Source: JBHICC01 sp046759385
GTDB lineage: Bacteria; Pseudomonadota; Gammaproteobacteria; Acidiferrobacterales; SPGG2
NCBI GenBank assembly: GCA_046759385.1
Contig: JBHICC010000014.1
Location: 1-58,553, forward strand
Length of the DNA: 58,553 nucleotides
Direction of reading: 5' to 3'
Shown here in pieces: positions 42,588 through 51,503 of this stretch; positions within the stretch are counted from its first letter, which is position 1; each line of letters opens with the position of its first letter. Under the pieces are notes generated by a model. The model had not been told where the DNA came from. It saw nothing but the letters and a program-made list of their open reading frames with translations, and made no database searches. Both the position numbers and the translations under genes were made by a program.

Positions 42588-43706
42588 TTAGGGAGCCAAC
42601 GCATCCAGTGGGTCTCGATAAGAAGACCCCAGCGCGTTGGCGACCGCTTCGTACGTGAGCTCGCCGTTGTGGACATTAAGTCCGGCGCGTAAATGTGGGT
42701 CGTCCTTTAAGGCCTGCTCGTACCCCTTGTCAGCAAGCGCCAGCACATAGGGCAACGTGGCGTTGTTCAGGGCAAAAGTAGACGTTCGGGGTACACCACC
42801 GGGCATGTTGGCAACGCAGTAGTGAATGACGTCATCAACGACATAGGTAGGTTCAGCATGGGTGGTCGGGCGTGAAGTTTCAAAGCATCCACCCTGGTCA
42901 ATGGCGACGTCCACCAGTACCGCCCCCGGTTTCATGCGCTTCACCATCTCGGCCGAGACCAACTTGGGTGCTGCCGCGCCTGGAATCAGCACGCCACCAA
43001 TGACAAGATCGGCCATCAGAACGTGCCGTTCGACCGCGTCGCGGGTGGAGAAAACAGTGTTAAGCGGTCGGCCGAACTGTCGCCACAGTGCTTTGAGCAC
43101 TTCAGTGGAGCGGTCGAGTACCCAAACGTCCGCACCCATCCCCAGCGCGATATGAACCGCATGTGTGCCGACGACGCCACCACCCAAGATCACGACCCGA
43201 GCAGGATCCACTCCGGGCACGCCGCCAAGCAAAATACCCAGGCCGCCGTGTGTTTTTTCAAGGCAATAGGCACCAGCCTGTATCGACATGCGGCCTGCGA
43301 CCTCGGACATGGGCGCGAGCAGTGGCAACCCGCCGTGCGGTGAAGTCACGGTCTCATATGCGATACAGGTTGCGCGACTTTTTACCAGATCTTCGGTCTG
43401 CTCCGGATCCGGGGCGAGGTGAAGATAGGTAAAGAGGATTTGGCCTTGGCGCAGGCGACGACGTTCTACCGCCTGTGGCTCTTTGACCTTAACGATCATC
43501 TCAGCCGCTTCGAACACATCTTCAGCATTCTTGGCGATGGTCGCGCCGGCCGCCTCATAGTCGGCGTCGCTGCACCCGATTCCGGTACCGGCATTGTGTT
43601 CCACAATCACCGCGTGGCCGTGCGCCACAGCTTCGCGCACGCTGGCCGGTACCAAACCAACACGGTATTCATGAACCTTGATCTCTTTTGGAACACCGAT
43701 GAGCAT
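42588..43706 (-). CDS. ald: Alanine dehydrogenase
   Basis: This 372-residue NAD enzyme deaminates L-alanine to pyruvate and ammonia. MLIGVPKEIKVHEYRVGLVP and VIVEHNAGTGIGCSDADYEA form the substrate domain with the catalytic Lys and Arg region; VVILGGGVVGTHAVHIALGM is the NAD motif; HYCVANMPGGVPRTSTFALN and TLPYVLALADKGYEQALKDD are conserved C-terminal elements. I placed the start at 43706, where GGAGAAACGTC precedes ATG; longer forms add a non-conserved extension. In this island it should regenerate pyruvate, the amino acceptor, from the alanine produced by the omega-amino-acid aminotransferase, and release ammonia. It is in the same direction as xsc, 42 bp upstream. Confidence 0.94.
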   Translation of the reverse strand: MLIGVPKEIKVHEYRVGLVPASVREAVAHGHAVIVEHNAGTGIGCSDADYEAAGATIAKNAEDVFEAAEMIVKVKEPQAVERRRLRQGQILFTYLHLAPDPEQTEDLVKSRATCIAYETVTSPHGGLPLLAPMSEVAGRMSIQAGAYCLEKTHGGLGILLGGVPGVDPARVVILGGGVVGTHAVHIALGMGADVWVLDRSTEVLKALWRQFGRPLNTVFSTRDAVERHVLMADLVIGGVLIPGAAAPKLVSAEMVKRMKPGAVLVDVAIDQGGCFETSRPTTHAEPTYVVDDVIHYCVANMPGGVPRTSTFALNNATLPYVLALADKGYEQALKDDPHLRAGLNVHNGELTYEAVANALGSSYRDPLDALAP

Positions 43707-43848
43707 GACGTTTCTCCGATGCATCGTCGCCGTGCCTGGCATGCGCGCTTAAGTTACTGCGCAATAATCTAGAGTCAGCCGAGGGTAGTCGTGTAGGGCC
43801 AGTGCTGACGTTTCGCCTGTGCCAGGCGGGGTTTTGGGCAACGCGTGG

Positions 43849-45327
43849 CTATTTCCTATAGTTGGTCAAATCGTGAATCAGAGTAGCAAGTCTGCGAATA
43901 CCCGGCTCGATGCGGTCAACCGAGATCGAAGAGAAGCCTAAGCGGAAATAATTGCGCGGCGGCGGGTTGGCCTGGAAGTGCACGTCGCCGGGTTCGATCA
44001 GGACCCCTTCTTGTAGCGCCCGCTGTTGCAACGCTCTGGTGTCCAGGGTCTCGGGTCCTTTCACCCAGTACGATGTCCCGCCAAAGGTGGGCACACGGGC
44101 GGACTCTGGCAGGTGGTGGGCGAGTGCGTGCCCCATGACCTGCCAACGATCTTTGTAAGCATGACTTAAACGGCGCACTAGCGAATCATGATGCCCGCGT
44201 GCGAGGAACAACGCTACCGCGCGCTCGTTATTGGCTGGCGGATGGCGGAGCATCAGGCGACGCATTGCCCGCGCCTCACGAATGAACGACGCCGGTCCGA
44301 CCATGTAACCCAGCCGCAACCCCGGAGCGAGTGTCTTGGAAAGGCTACCGACATAGATGACACGATCGTTTTGATCGAGACTCTTGAGCGCCGGCGTCGG
44401 TTCGCCAACGAAGCTGGTTTCACTCTCGTAGTCGTCCTCGACAATGACGAAATCGGCATCGACGGCATGCTTTAGGATCTCACGCCGTCGATCGATCGGT
44501 AGGGTTACTGTTGTCGGCGATTGGTGACTGGGCGTGACATAGACGTAGTCGCAAACGTCGAGGTGTTGGCCGACCCTCACGCCAGCTTCGTCCACCGGCA
44601 AGGCGACCATTTCGGAGGTGCGGGTAGCGAAGATGTTGCGCGCGTCAGGGTACCCAGGATCTTCCGTGCCCACTGTGGTGCCTTCGCTCACGAGCAACGT
44701 CGCGAGCAGATACAATGCATGTTGGGCACCCACAGTTACTAAAATCTCATCGGGCGAAGCCCACACGCCACGGCGCGGCAACAGTCGTGCGTGAATCTGT
44801 TCGATGAGCATGGGGTCGTCACTGTCCACGCTGTCGCGTGCCCAGTCCCGGATGGCTAAAACGCTGAGGGCTTCGCGCGCGCACTCGCGCCAATCGGCGA
44901 TCGGAAACAATGCGGGATCGAACTGGCCATAGATGAAGGGATACGGGTAGGTTTGCCAGTCTTGCGGCTTGACAATGTTGCGCTGCGTAGAGGGGTGTAA
45001 CTGCAGGCGGTCGTTCCAGTCGGGTGCCCATGCTACTTGCTGTTTGTGCCGCTGCTTATTGGTGACCCGGCCAGCGAGGATGTCTCTGTTAACGTAATAG
45101 CCACTGCGTTCCCGCGAGACCAAGTAACCTTCATCAACAAGTTGTTGATAGGCCAATACAACCGTATTGCGTGCCACCCCAAGCTGGGTCGCCAGTCTAC
45201 GGCACGAGGGCACCGGGCTACCGGCCAGGATGTGGCCATCGAGAATCGCCGAAACCATCATCTCCCGGATCTGGCCCTGTAGACTGGTGCGGCTATTCGG
45301 CGCAAGGTGGAGGAGTTGATCCCGCAT
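43849..45327 (-). CDS. MocR-type (GntR/aminotransferase fusion) regulator, TauR-like
   Basis: This protein has about 492 residues. SRTSLQGQIREMMVSAILDG, PSCRRLATQLGVARNTVVLA and YQQLVDEGYLVSRERSGYYV form a GntR winged helix. The rest is a fold-type I aminotransferase domain with the PLP lysine in YVGSLSKTLAPGLRLGYMVG and Asp in ADFVIVEDDYESE, so the regulator probably senses PLP plus an amino compound. MocR regulators of this kind (TauR, GabR) control taurine or GABA genes. It lies between ald and the divergent aminotransferase gene, the usual TauR position. Upstream ATG/GTG-like starts reach to 45432, but the MRDQLLHLAP start at 45327 fits the family and leaves a promoter region. Confidence 0.88.
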   Translation of the reverse strand: MRDQLLHLAPNSRTSLQGQIREMMVSAILDGHILAGSPVPSCRRLATQLGVARNTVVLAYQQLVDEGYLVSRERSGYYVNRDILAGRVTNKQRHKQQVAWAPDWNDRLQLHPSTQRNIVKPQDWQTYPYPFIYGQFDPALFPIADWRECAREALSVLAIRDWARDSVDSDDPMLIEQIHARLLPRRGVWASPDEILVTVGAQHALYLLATLLVSEGTTVGTEDPGYPDARNIFATRTSEMVALPVDEAGVRVGQHLDVCDYVYVTPSHQSPTTVTLPIDRRREILKHAVDADFVIVEDDYESETSFVGEPTPALKSLDQNDRVIYVGSLSKTLAPGLRLGYMVGPASFIREARAMRRLMLRHPPANNERAVALFLARGHHDSLVRRLSHAYKDRWQVMGHALAHHLPESARVPTFGGTSYWVKGPETLDTRALQQRALQEGVLIEPGDVHFQANPPPRNYFRLGFSSISVDRIEPGIRRLATLIHDLTNYRK

Positions 45328-45431
45328 GGGCTGGTCTAATGGCGCGCTTGCAATTGGCTCTACTATACAGCGGTCGATCGAGTCTATTGTAATCGCTCTG
45401 CTGGTCAAGTTGAGATTCCCGAGGGAAGTCA
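45328..45431. promoter_or_regulatory. Divergent control region of MocR regulator and aminotransferase, with CTGGTC repeats
   Basis: CTGGTCTAAT (45331-45340) and CTGGTCAAGT (45401-45410) are same-direction repeats 70 bp apart. They resemble the CTGGAC-Y-TAA direct repeats that I recall for TauR of Rhodobacter, but are not identical. They bracket an AT-rich patch (ctactatacag) suited to a -10 element. A GAGGGA ribosome site for the aminotransferase follows at 45421. Confidence 0.4.
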
Positions 45432-46784
45432 ATGCGCTACACCGCTGACATGCTCGAAAATCAATGGATGCCTTTCACCGCTAACCGCGATTTCAAAACC
45501 AACCCAAGGCTGCTCGTGCGCGGTGAGGGGGTTTACTTCTGGAATCACGAAGGAAACAAGGTCCTCGACGGCTCCTCTGGTTTATTCTGTTGCGCCGCGG
45601 GCCACGGCCGTCGCGAGATCGCGGATGCGGTGGCGCAGCAATTGCTGGAGCTCGACTATGCTCCTCCGTTTCAAAGCGCACACCCGAAATCGTTCGAGCT
45701 CGCCCGGCGCGTAGCCGCGTTGACGCCGAAGGGCATCAACCACATGTTTTTTGCGAACTCCGGTTCCGAAGCCGTGGACTCAGCGTTGAAGATCGCGTTG
45801 GCCTATCACCGCGCGCGTGGCGAGGGACAGCGCATGCGCTTCGTTTCGCGTGAGCGCGCCTATCACGGCGTGAACATCGGCGGTACATCCCTGAGTGGGT
45901 TGGTCAAGAATCGAGAAACGTTCGGGGCGGGGCTTACTGGCGTTGCCCATATGCGCCATACGTGGCTACCCGAGAACCGCTTCACCAAAGGCCAGCCCGA
46001 CAATGGTGTCGAGCTTGCCGAGGATCTACAGCGCATTGTTGGGCTTTTTGGCGCCGACACAATTGCAGCTTGCTTTGTAGAACCGATTGCTGGTTCAACT
46101 GGCGTTTTGGTACCGCCCAAAGGTTATCTGGAGCGACTGCGCGAAATCTGCGACGCGCACGGGATCCTCTTGGTCTTCGACGAGGTGATTTGTGGCTTTG
46201 GGCGCACTGGCGAAGCGTTCGCCGCACAAAGCTTTGGCGTCACGCCCGACATGATGACGATGGCCAAGGCGCTGACGAACGCTGCCCAGCCCATGGGGGC
46301 AGTGGCTGTCCAAGACGCGATCTACGAAACGATCGTAGGGACTGCCCCCGGGGATTCGATTGAGCTATTTCACGGCTACACATACTCTGGCCACCCAGCT
46401 GCTTGCGCAGCGGGCCTAGCGGCGCTCGATATTTATGAGAAAGAGGGGTTGTTTACGCGCGCCGCAGAGATGTCGTCCTATTTTCTCGAAGCCGTTTTTG
46501 CTCTGAGCGACTTGCCCGTGATCAGCGACATTCGCGGCTACGGTATGATCGCCGGCTTCGATGTCGCCCCGGCGGACCGACCGGGAACACGAGGGTACGA
46601 TGTCCAGAAGCGCCTGTTTGAGGCCGGATTGCACATCAAGATGACCGGCGATGCCGGTATTATTGCACCGCCCTTGGTTTCCGAGAAAAGCCATATCGAC
46701 AAGATGTGCGATATACTGCGAGAGGTCCTGAAAACCTATTCGGCGCAGACAACGGACATAAGACAGGTACGCTCGTCGCGATAG
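45432..46784 (+). CDS. Omega-amino acid--pyruvate aminotransferase (taurine and/or beta-alanine)
   Basis: This 450-residue class III PLP aminotransferase has the PLP lysine as Lys279 (MMTMAKALTNAAQPMG), the pyridine-nitrogen Asp as Asp250 (LVFDEVICGFGRTG) and FFANSGSEAVDSALK as the phosphate-binding region. The N-terminus (LENQWMPFTANRDF), YHGVNIGGTSLSGL and FHGYTYSGHPAACAAGLAAL are close to beta-alanine:pyruvate transaminase as I remember it, and less like classical Tpa. By position, next to a MocR regulator, ald, xsc and tauABC, it should act on taurine, giving sulfoacetaldehyde and alanine. The mmsA gene downstream suggests beta-alanine as a second or alternative substrate. GAGGGA precedes the ATG. 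Confidence 0.85.
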   Translation: MRYTADMLENQWMPFTANRDFKTNPRLLVRGEGVYFWNHEGNKVLDGSSGLFCCAAGHGRREIADAVAQQLLELDYAPPFQSAHPKSFELARRVAALTPKGINHMFFANSGSEAVDSALKIALAYHRARGEGQRMRFVSRERAYHGVNIGGTSLSGLVKNRETFGAGLTGVAHMRHTWLPENRFTKGQPDNGVELAEDLQRIVGLFGADTIAACFVEPIAGSTGVLVPPKGYLERLREICDAHGILLVFDEVICGFGRTGEAFAAQSFGVTPDMMTMAKALTNAAQPMGAVAVQDAIYETIVGTAPGDSIELFHGYTYSGHPAACAAGLAALDIYEKEGLFTRAAEMSSYFLEAVFALSDLPVISDIRGYGMIAGFDVAPADRPGTRGYDVQKRLFEAGLHIKMTGDAGIIAPPLVSEKSHIDKMCDILREVLKTYSAQTTDIRQVRSSR

Positions 46785-46954
46785 CGTAGGTTATCGTGAT
46801 GAGCGCCGCGGCGCAGATGCCTCGGCGACAAGAAGTGCGCTTGGCAGTCTGAGCTGCGGTCTCAAGGAGCAAGACGCGCAGGGAGGCGCGCCATAATAAG
46901 ATGTGCTACCAGCACATAGGCTGTAACCAGCAACATCACCATAGGAGACTTCAT

Positions 46955-47971
46955 ATGAAGATCATGAAATGCATTAGCCGCTTATTGGCGCTGCCGCTGC
47001 TGCTGTGCTTTGCCACTGTCGGCACAGCCTGGGCAGCGAAGGAGCTGACCGTCGGCTACCAGTTGATCTACAACCCCTGGAAGGTGGCGATCGCCGACGG
47101 CAAGTTTGAGAAAACGACCGGGTATAAGATCAAATGGCGCAAGTTCGATTCCGGCGCGAAGGTGATCAATGCGATGGCGTCGGGCGACGTACATATCGCG
47201 TTGGCCGGATCGAGCCCGATTGCTGCCGGAGTGAGCCGTGGCATCGACATGCAGCTGTTCTGGATCGTCGAGGACATCGCTTCGGCCGAGGCGTTGGTCG
47301 TGCGCAATGGCTCCGGGATCACTGCGCCCCAGGACCTCAAGGGAAAGAAACTGGGCGTGCCGTTTGTGTCGACCACCCACTTCCACACGCTGTTCGCACT
47401 CGAGCAGTTCGGGATCGATCCCAACGAGCTTAAGATCCTCAACATGCAGCCGAACGCGATTGCCGCGGCCTGGTTGCGCGGTGACATCGACGCCGCCTTT
47501 GTCTGGGATCCTGCGCTTGGCCGTATCAAGGAGACCGGCAAGGTGTTGATCACTTCGGGCCAGCTGTGCAAGTGGGGCAAGTGCACCTTCGACGGCATGG
47601 TGGTAAGCAGAAAGTTCGCCGAGGCAAACGCGGATTTCATGGCGAAGTTCGTCAAGGTGATCGCGCAGGCAGACGAAGCCTATCGCAGCAATCCGGCGGC
47701 CTGGACACCCGATTCGGCCATGGTCAAGAAGATCGTCAAGATGGTAGGCGGTAATGCCAAGGATGTACCGGGCGTGCTCGCACTCTACGGCTTCCCGACG
47801 TTGAAGGAGCAAGCCTCACCGGCCTGGCTCGGCGGTGGCAAGGACGGTGGTGCCGCGCGCGCACTCTTCTTTACCTCGGAGTTCCTGAAGAACGAGAAGA
47901 AAATCCCCTCTTTGCAGCCTGACTACGGCAAGTTCGTTAATCCGACGTACGTCGAAGCGGCGATGAAGTGA
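46955..47971 (+). CDS. tauA: Taurine ABC transporter, periplasmic binding protein
   Basis: This is a protein of about 338 residues with a clear signal peptide (RLLALPLLLCFATVGTAWAA). The mature domain KELTVGYQLIYNPWKVAIAD, NAMASGDVHIALAGSSPIAA, AWLRGDIDAAFVWDPALGRI and CTFDGMVVSRKFAEANADF follow the TauA/SsuA-type aliphatic sulfonate receptor pattern. I chose ATG at 46955, which has TAGGAGA 8 bp upstream. It captures taurine in the periplasm for TauBC. A strong hairpin with a T run after the gene probably raises its yield over the membrane parts. The start lies 170 bp after the aminotransferase stop, same strand. Confidence 0.92.
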   Translation: MKIMKCISRLLALPLLLCFATVGTAWAAKELTVGYQLIYNPWKVAIADGKFEKTTGYKIKWRKFDSGAKVINAMASGDVHIALAGSSPIAAGVSRGIDMQLFWIVEDIASAEALVVRNGSGITAPQDLKGKKLGVPFVSTTHFHTLFALEQFGIDPNELKILNMQPNAIAAAWLRGDIDAAFVWDPALGRIKETGKVLITSGQLCKWGKCTFDGMVVSRKFAEANADFMAKFVKVIAQADEAYRSNPAAWTPDSAMVKKIVKMVGGNAKDVPGVLALYGFPTLKEQASPAWLGGGKDGGAARALFFTSEFLKNEKKIPSLQPDYGKFVNPTYVEAAMK

Positions 47972-47990
47972 TATAGTACGCCTTGTGAGT

Positions 47991-48027
47991 GAGGTCCGAT
48001 CCGCACAAGCCGGGTCGGGCCTCTTTT
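47991..48027 (+). terminator. Attenuating hairpin between tauA and tauB
   Basis: GAGGTCCGATCC pairs with GGGTCGGGCCTC over 12 bp (two G-U pairs) around a 9-base loop, followed by TTTT. It sits 20 bp after the tauA stop and 33 bp before tauB, so it should cause partial termination and keep tauA expression high. Confidence 0.8.
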
Positions 48028-48059
48028 GCTTCTACAAGCAGAAAGAAGGTGGGTGAGCC

Positions 48060-48908
48060 ATGAGCACCTTGCAAGTCAAGGACGTTACAGTCATCTATCC
48101 GGGCCAGCGACCGGGTGAAGAGGTCCACGCCCTGGCAGACGTTGATCTCACGATCAATGACCGCGAGTTCGTTGTGGCACTGGGGGCGTCGGGCTGTGGG
48201 AAGACGACACTGTTGAACCTGATGGCCGGCTTCATCGCTCCGTCCAAAGGCCAGGTCTTGCTCAACAGAGAAGAGGTTACTGGTACGCCCGGCAAAGAGC
48301 GAAGCGTTATCAACCATGAGGTCACCGGTCCCGGGGCGGATCGCGGTGTCGTATTCCAGAAGCATGCATTGCTTCCTTGGCTGAACGTGATGGAAAACAC
48401 GGAGTTCGGCCTCAAGCTCCAAGGGATGGCAAAGCAGAAGCGGCGGGCGATTGCCGCGAAGAACCTGGCACTCGTGGGACTAGAGGACTTCCACAATCAC
48501 GCTATCTACCAGCTATCCGGTGGCATGCAGCAGCGGGTGGGCATGGCGCGAGCACTGACAAGCGATCCGGCGATGCTGCTCATGGACGAGCCGCTCGGCG
48601 CGTTGGACGCACTCACCCGCGAGACTATACAGGAACTGATCCTCGATGTCTGGCGGGAGACCGGAAAGATGATATTTTTTATCACCCACAGCGTGGAAGA
48701 AGCGTTATTCCTGGCGACGCGACTGGTTGTCATGTCGCCCCGTCCTGGTCGAATCACGCACACCTATGACCTCGACTTCCAACAGCGGTTTTTTAAATCC
48801 CGCGATGCACGGGCAGTAAAGTCGGATCCGGATTTCATCAAGATGCGAGAAACCGTGCTCGGCATTATTCACGGTGATGAAAGAGCTGCGGGAGGGGACC
48901 ATGTCTAA
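48060..48908 (+). CDS. tauB: Taurine ABC transporter, ATP-binding protein
   Basis: This is a 282-residue cytoplasmic ATPase. Walker A is GASGCGKTTLLNLMAG, the Q-loop GVVFQKHALLPWLNVMENTE, the signature QLSGGMQQRVGMARAL and Walker B MLLMDEPLGALDALT, with the switch His in FFITHSVEEALFLATRLVVM. The HALLPWLNV region and the RPGRI tail are those of the nitrate/sulfonate/taurine subfamily. The stop overlaps the tauC start by 8 bp. A GTGGGTG ribosome site precedes ATG. Confidence 0.93.
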   Translation: MSTLQVKDVTVIYPGQRPGEEVHALADVDLTINDREFVVALGASGCGKTTLLNLMAGFIAPSKGQVLLNREEVTGTPGKERSVINHEVTGPGADRGVVFQKHALLPWLNVMENTEFGLKLQGMAKQKRRAIAAKNLALVGLEDFHNHAIYQLSGGMQQRVGMARALTSDPAMLLMDEPLGALDALTRETIQELILDVWRETGKMIFFITHSVEEALFLATRLVVMSPRPGRITHTYDLDFQQRFFKSRDARAVKSDPDFIKMRETVLGIIHGDERAAGGDHV

Positions 48909-49794
48909 CAGCACGATCGGTGTCCGCAACGTCGGGTTACTGGGCGCTCTGGTACGCCTGTTCGCGAAAGGTCCGGCCAAGCCGGGAGACGCCTACGGTG
49001 CCCCGGGTCAAGGCAACAGTGTCGCGATCAGCGTCGCAACCACGATAGCACTGTTGCTTGTTTGGTACGTCATCACGGCACCGATCTGGTACGAGGACGC
49101 CCGGCCGCTAATGAGGCCACTCTTCCTGCCCTCTCCCGGAGCGGTGTTTGATAAGTTCATCGAGGTTGCGACCGAAGGTTTCAGTGGGGCAACGCTAGTG
49201 GAGCACACGCTATGGAGTATGCAGCGGGTCTTCGGTGCATTTTTCCTCGCCTGCGTCACGGCGATCCCGATCGGTATCTTCATGGGCGTCAATCGAGTGA
49301 TGCGTGGGATTTTCGACCCGCCCATTGAGTTCTACCGGCCGATCCCGCCGCTGGCGTATTTGCCGCTGACCATCATCTGGTTCGGGATCGAAGAGGCGTC
49401 GAAGATCATTCTGATCTATGCCGCGGTGTTCGCACCCATGGCGCTGAACGCCCGGGCGGGCGTCCGCTCAGTCTCGATCGAACAGATTCATGCGGCCTAT
49501 TCCATGGGCGCTACGCGGTTACAGGTACTCTGGCACGTGATCCTTAAGGGCGCGATGCCGGAGATCCTAACCGGCATGCGCATCGGCATCGGTTTCGGTT
49601 GGACCACCCTCGTTGCTGCTGAGATGGTAGCGGCCGAGGCCGGCCTTGGCTTCATGGTCCTCGCCGCCGCCGAGTTCTTAGTGACCGACGTAGTGATCAT
49701 GGGCATTGTGATCATCGGCATCGTCGCCTACTTGTTCGATTTGCTGATGCGCTATATCGAGCGCTTGCTCGTGCCGTGGAAGGGGAAGGTGTAG
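48901..49794 (+). CDS. tauC: Taurine ABC transporter, permease
   Basis: This is a permease of about 297 residues with roughly six membrane segments and the conserved loop INAAYSMGATRLQVLWHVIL-like EQIHAAYSMGATRLQVLWHV (EAA motif region) and MRIGIGFGWTTLVAAEMVAA typical of SsuC/TauC. IEFYRPIPPLAYLPLTIIWF is the hallmark preceding segment. The GTCAC-like N-terminal extension is soluble. GGGAGGGG stands just before ATG at 48901, which I prefer to an ATG 27 bp upstream. It pairs with TauB at the inner membrane. Confidence 0.92.
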   Translation: MSNSTIGVRNVGLLGALVRLFAKGPAKPGDAYGAPGQGNSVAISVATTIALLLVWYVITAPIWYEDARPLMRPLFLPSPGAVFDKFIEVATEGFSGATLVEHTLWSMQRVFGAFFLACVTAIPIGIFMGVNRVMRGIFDPPIEFYRPIPPLAYLPLTIIWFGIEEASKIILIYAAVFAPMALNARAGVRSVSIEQIHAAYSMGATRLQVLWHVILKGAMPEILTGMRIGIGFGWTTLVAAEMVAAEAGLGFMVLAAAEFLVTDVVIMGIVIIGIVAYLFDLLMRYIERLLVPWKGKV

Positions 49795-49874
49795 ACCTCC
49801 CCGAATTGGGCATGGGCCTTAGACGTTCTGGCGGCGAAGGGCGGGCAGAGCTTCTATTAATGCGGAGGTGAATA

Positions 49875-51392
49875 ATGGACGTCAAAGTGACGAATACACT
49901 GCACCACTACATCGGTGGCCAGAAGATAGAGGGTGTGAGCGGCCGCTTCGGTGACGTCTATAACCCGGCGACCGGTGAAGTTACTGCCCGTGTGCCGTTT
50001 GCTAGCGCGGACGAGGTTCGGCACGCAATTGGTACAGCAGCGACCGCGTTTCCCGATTGGGCCGCGACACCGCCAACGCAACGGGCGCAAATCCTATTCC
50101 GGTTTCGTGATCTGGTGCGCGAGCGCACAAACGACCTCGCTCAGCTCCTGTCTTCCGAGCACGGAAAGACGCTGACCGATGCCAAGGGCTCTGTGACGCG
50201 CGGTTTGGAGGTTGTGGAGTTCGCCTGCGGAATCCCTCAGCTGTTGAAGGGCGAGTTCAATGAGAGCGTATCGCGCGGCGTCGACATGTACTCGCTGCGT
50301 CAACCGCTGGGCGTGTGCGCCGGCATTACGCCGTTCAACTTCCCGGCCATGGTGCCGATGTGGATGTTCCCGATCGCGCTCGCTTGCGGCAATACTTTTG
50401 TGTTGAAGCCGTCAGAGAAAGATCCCTCTGTGACATTGAGGCTAGGTGAACTCGCGTCCGAAGCCGGACTTCCTGATGGCGTGCTGAACGTCGTCAACGG
50501 CGACAAGGAAGCTGTAGATACGTTGTTGACTGATCCAGATGTAGCATCAATCAGTTTTGTCGGCTCGGTGGGTGTCGGGGAATACATTTACACGACCGCG
50601 TCTGCGCATGGAAAACGCGTGCAAGCACTTTGCGGGGCGAAGAATCACATGGTGGTGATGCCCGACGCCGATATGGATCAGACGGTCGATGCCATTATGG
50701 GAGCGGCCTACGGTTCGGCCGGGGAGCGCTGCATGGCGATTTCCGTGGTCGTACCCGTTGGTGAGCGTACCGCCGACGAACTGATTGAGCGACTGAAACC
50801 GCGGGTTCGGGACTTGAAGATTGGTCCGTATACCGATCCCAAAGCCGAGATGGGACCGCTCGTAACCCCGGAGCATCGCGACAAGGTAAAAGGCTATGTC
50901 GACGTCGGTGTCAACGAAGGTGCCCAGCTTGTGGTTGATGGGCGGGACCTTAAGGTGCGAGGGCATGAGAACGGCTGTTTTCTCGGCGGCTGCCTGTTCG
51001 ACAAGGTGCGCCCCGACATGCGCATTTACACGGATGAAATCTTTGGTCCTGTACTGAGCGTGGTTCGCGCTGACAACTATGACGAGGCAGTCAAGCTCGT
51101 AAACGGCCACGAGTTAGGCAACGGCGCGGCGGTTTTTACACGGGATGGTGATTGTGCCCGTGATTTCACAAGCTCGGTGAAGATCGGCATGGTCGGCGTC
51201 AATGTGCCGATCCCTGTACCCGTCGCCTATCATAGCTTTGGCGGATGGAAGCGCTCGCTGTTCGGCGATCTCTACATGCACGGTCCCGAGGGTGTGAAGT
51301 TTTTTACGAAGTTAAAGACCATCACCGCACGTTGGCCGTCGGGCATCCGTTCGGGTGCGCAATACCACTTCAAGGCTGGCGGCGAACACTGA
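49875..51392 (+). CDS. mmsA: (Methyl)malonate-semialdehyde dehydrogenase, CoA-acylating
   Basis: This 505-residue aldehyde dehydrogenase belongs to the MmsA branch, which turns malonate or methylmalonate semialdehyde plus CoA and NAD into acetyl- or propionyl-CoA and CO2. Features are GVCAGITPFNFPAMVPMWMF, SISFVGSVGVGEYIYTTASA, LCGAKNHMVVMPDADMDQ and the catalytic Cys in YGSAGERCMAISVVV; the active-site Glu of ordinary ALDHs is replaced as usual in this CoA-using branch. A GGAGG lies before ATG. It directly follows tauC in the same direction, which would be useful if the aminotransferase also produces malonate semialdehyde from beta-alanine. Valine breakdown is another known role, but no other valine genes are here. 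Confidence 0.92.
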   Translation: MDVKVTNTLHHYIGGQKIEGVSGRFGDVYNPATGEVTARVPFASADEVRHAIGTAATAFPDWAATPPTQRAQILFRFRDLVRERTNDLAQLLSSEHGKTLTDAKGSVTRGLEVVEFACGIPQLLKGEFNESVSRGVDMYSLRQPLGVCAGITPFNFPAMVPMWMFPIALACGNTFVLKPSEKDPSVTLRLGELASEAGLPDGVLNVVNGDKEAVDTLLTDPDVASISFVGSVGVGEYIYTTASAHGKRVQALCGAKNHMVVMPDADMDQTVDAIMGAAYGSAGERCMAISVVVPVGERTADELIERLKPRVRDLKIGPYTDPKAEMGPLVTPEHRDKVKGYVDVGVNEGAQLVVDGRDLKVRGHENGCFLGGCLFDKVRPDMRIYTDEIFGPVLSVVRADNYDEAVKLVNGHELGNGAAVFTRDGDCARDFTSSVKIGMVGVNVPIPVPVAYHSFGGWKRSLFGDLYMHGPEGVKFFTKLKTITARWPSGIRSGAQYHFKAGGEH

Positions 51393-51408
51393 TTTCGTGA
51401 GTCGTGAA

Positions 51409-51438
51409 CCGTTAGTCGTGAGTCGCAAGAACTAACGG
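51409..51438 (+). terminator. Hairpin after mmsA
   Basis: CCGTTAGT (51409-51416) pairs with ACTAACGG (51431-51438) around a 14-base loop, 17 bp after the mmsA stop. Imperfect GTGAGTCG repeats surround it (51398-51425), the form seen in some dispersed repeat families. No strong T run follows, so termination efficiency is unclear. Confidence 0.5.
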
Positions 51439-51503
51439 CTTATGACTCGTACGTGTCAAGACGGAGCTGTTGTGCCGGGGTTGGATTCGAGAGGTATAAG
51501 ACA

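Noticed and set aside
45432..46784. Naming the aminotransferase tpa outright
   Set aside because: Its motifs are closer to beta-alanine:pyruvate transaminase as recalled; taurine activity is inferred from context only.
46982..47812. A 276-codon minus-strand frame inside tauA
   Set aside because: GC-rich antisense shadow of tauA; His/Arg/Leu-rich and without family features.
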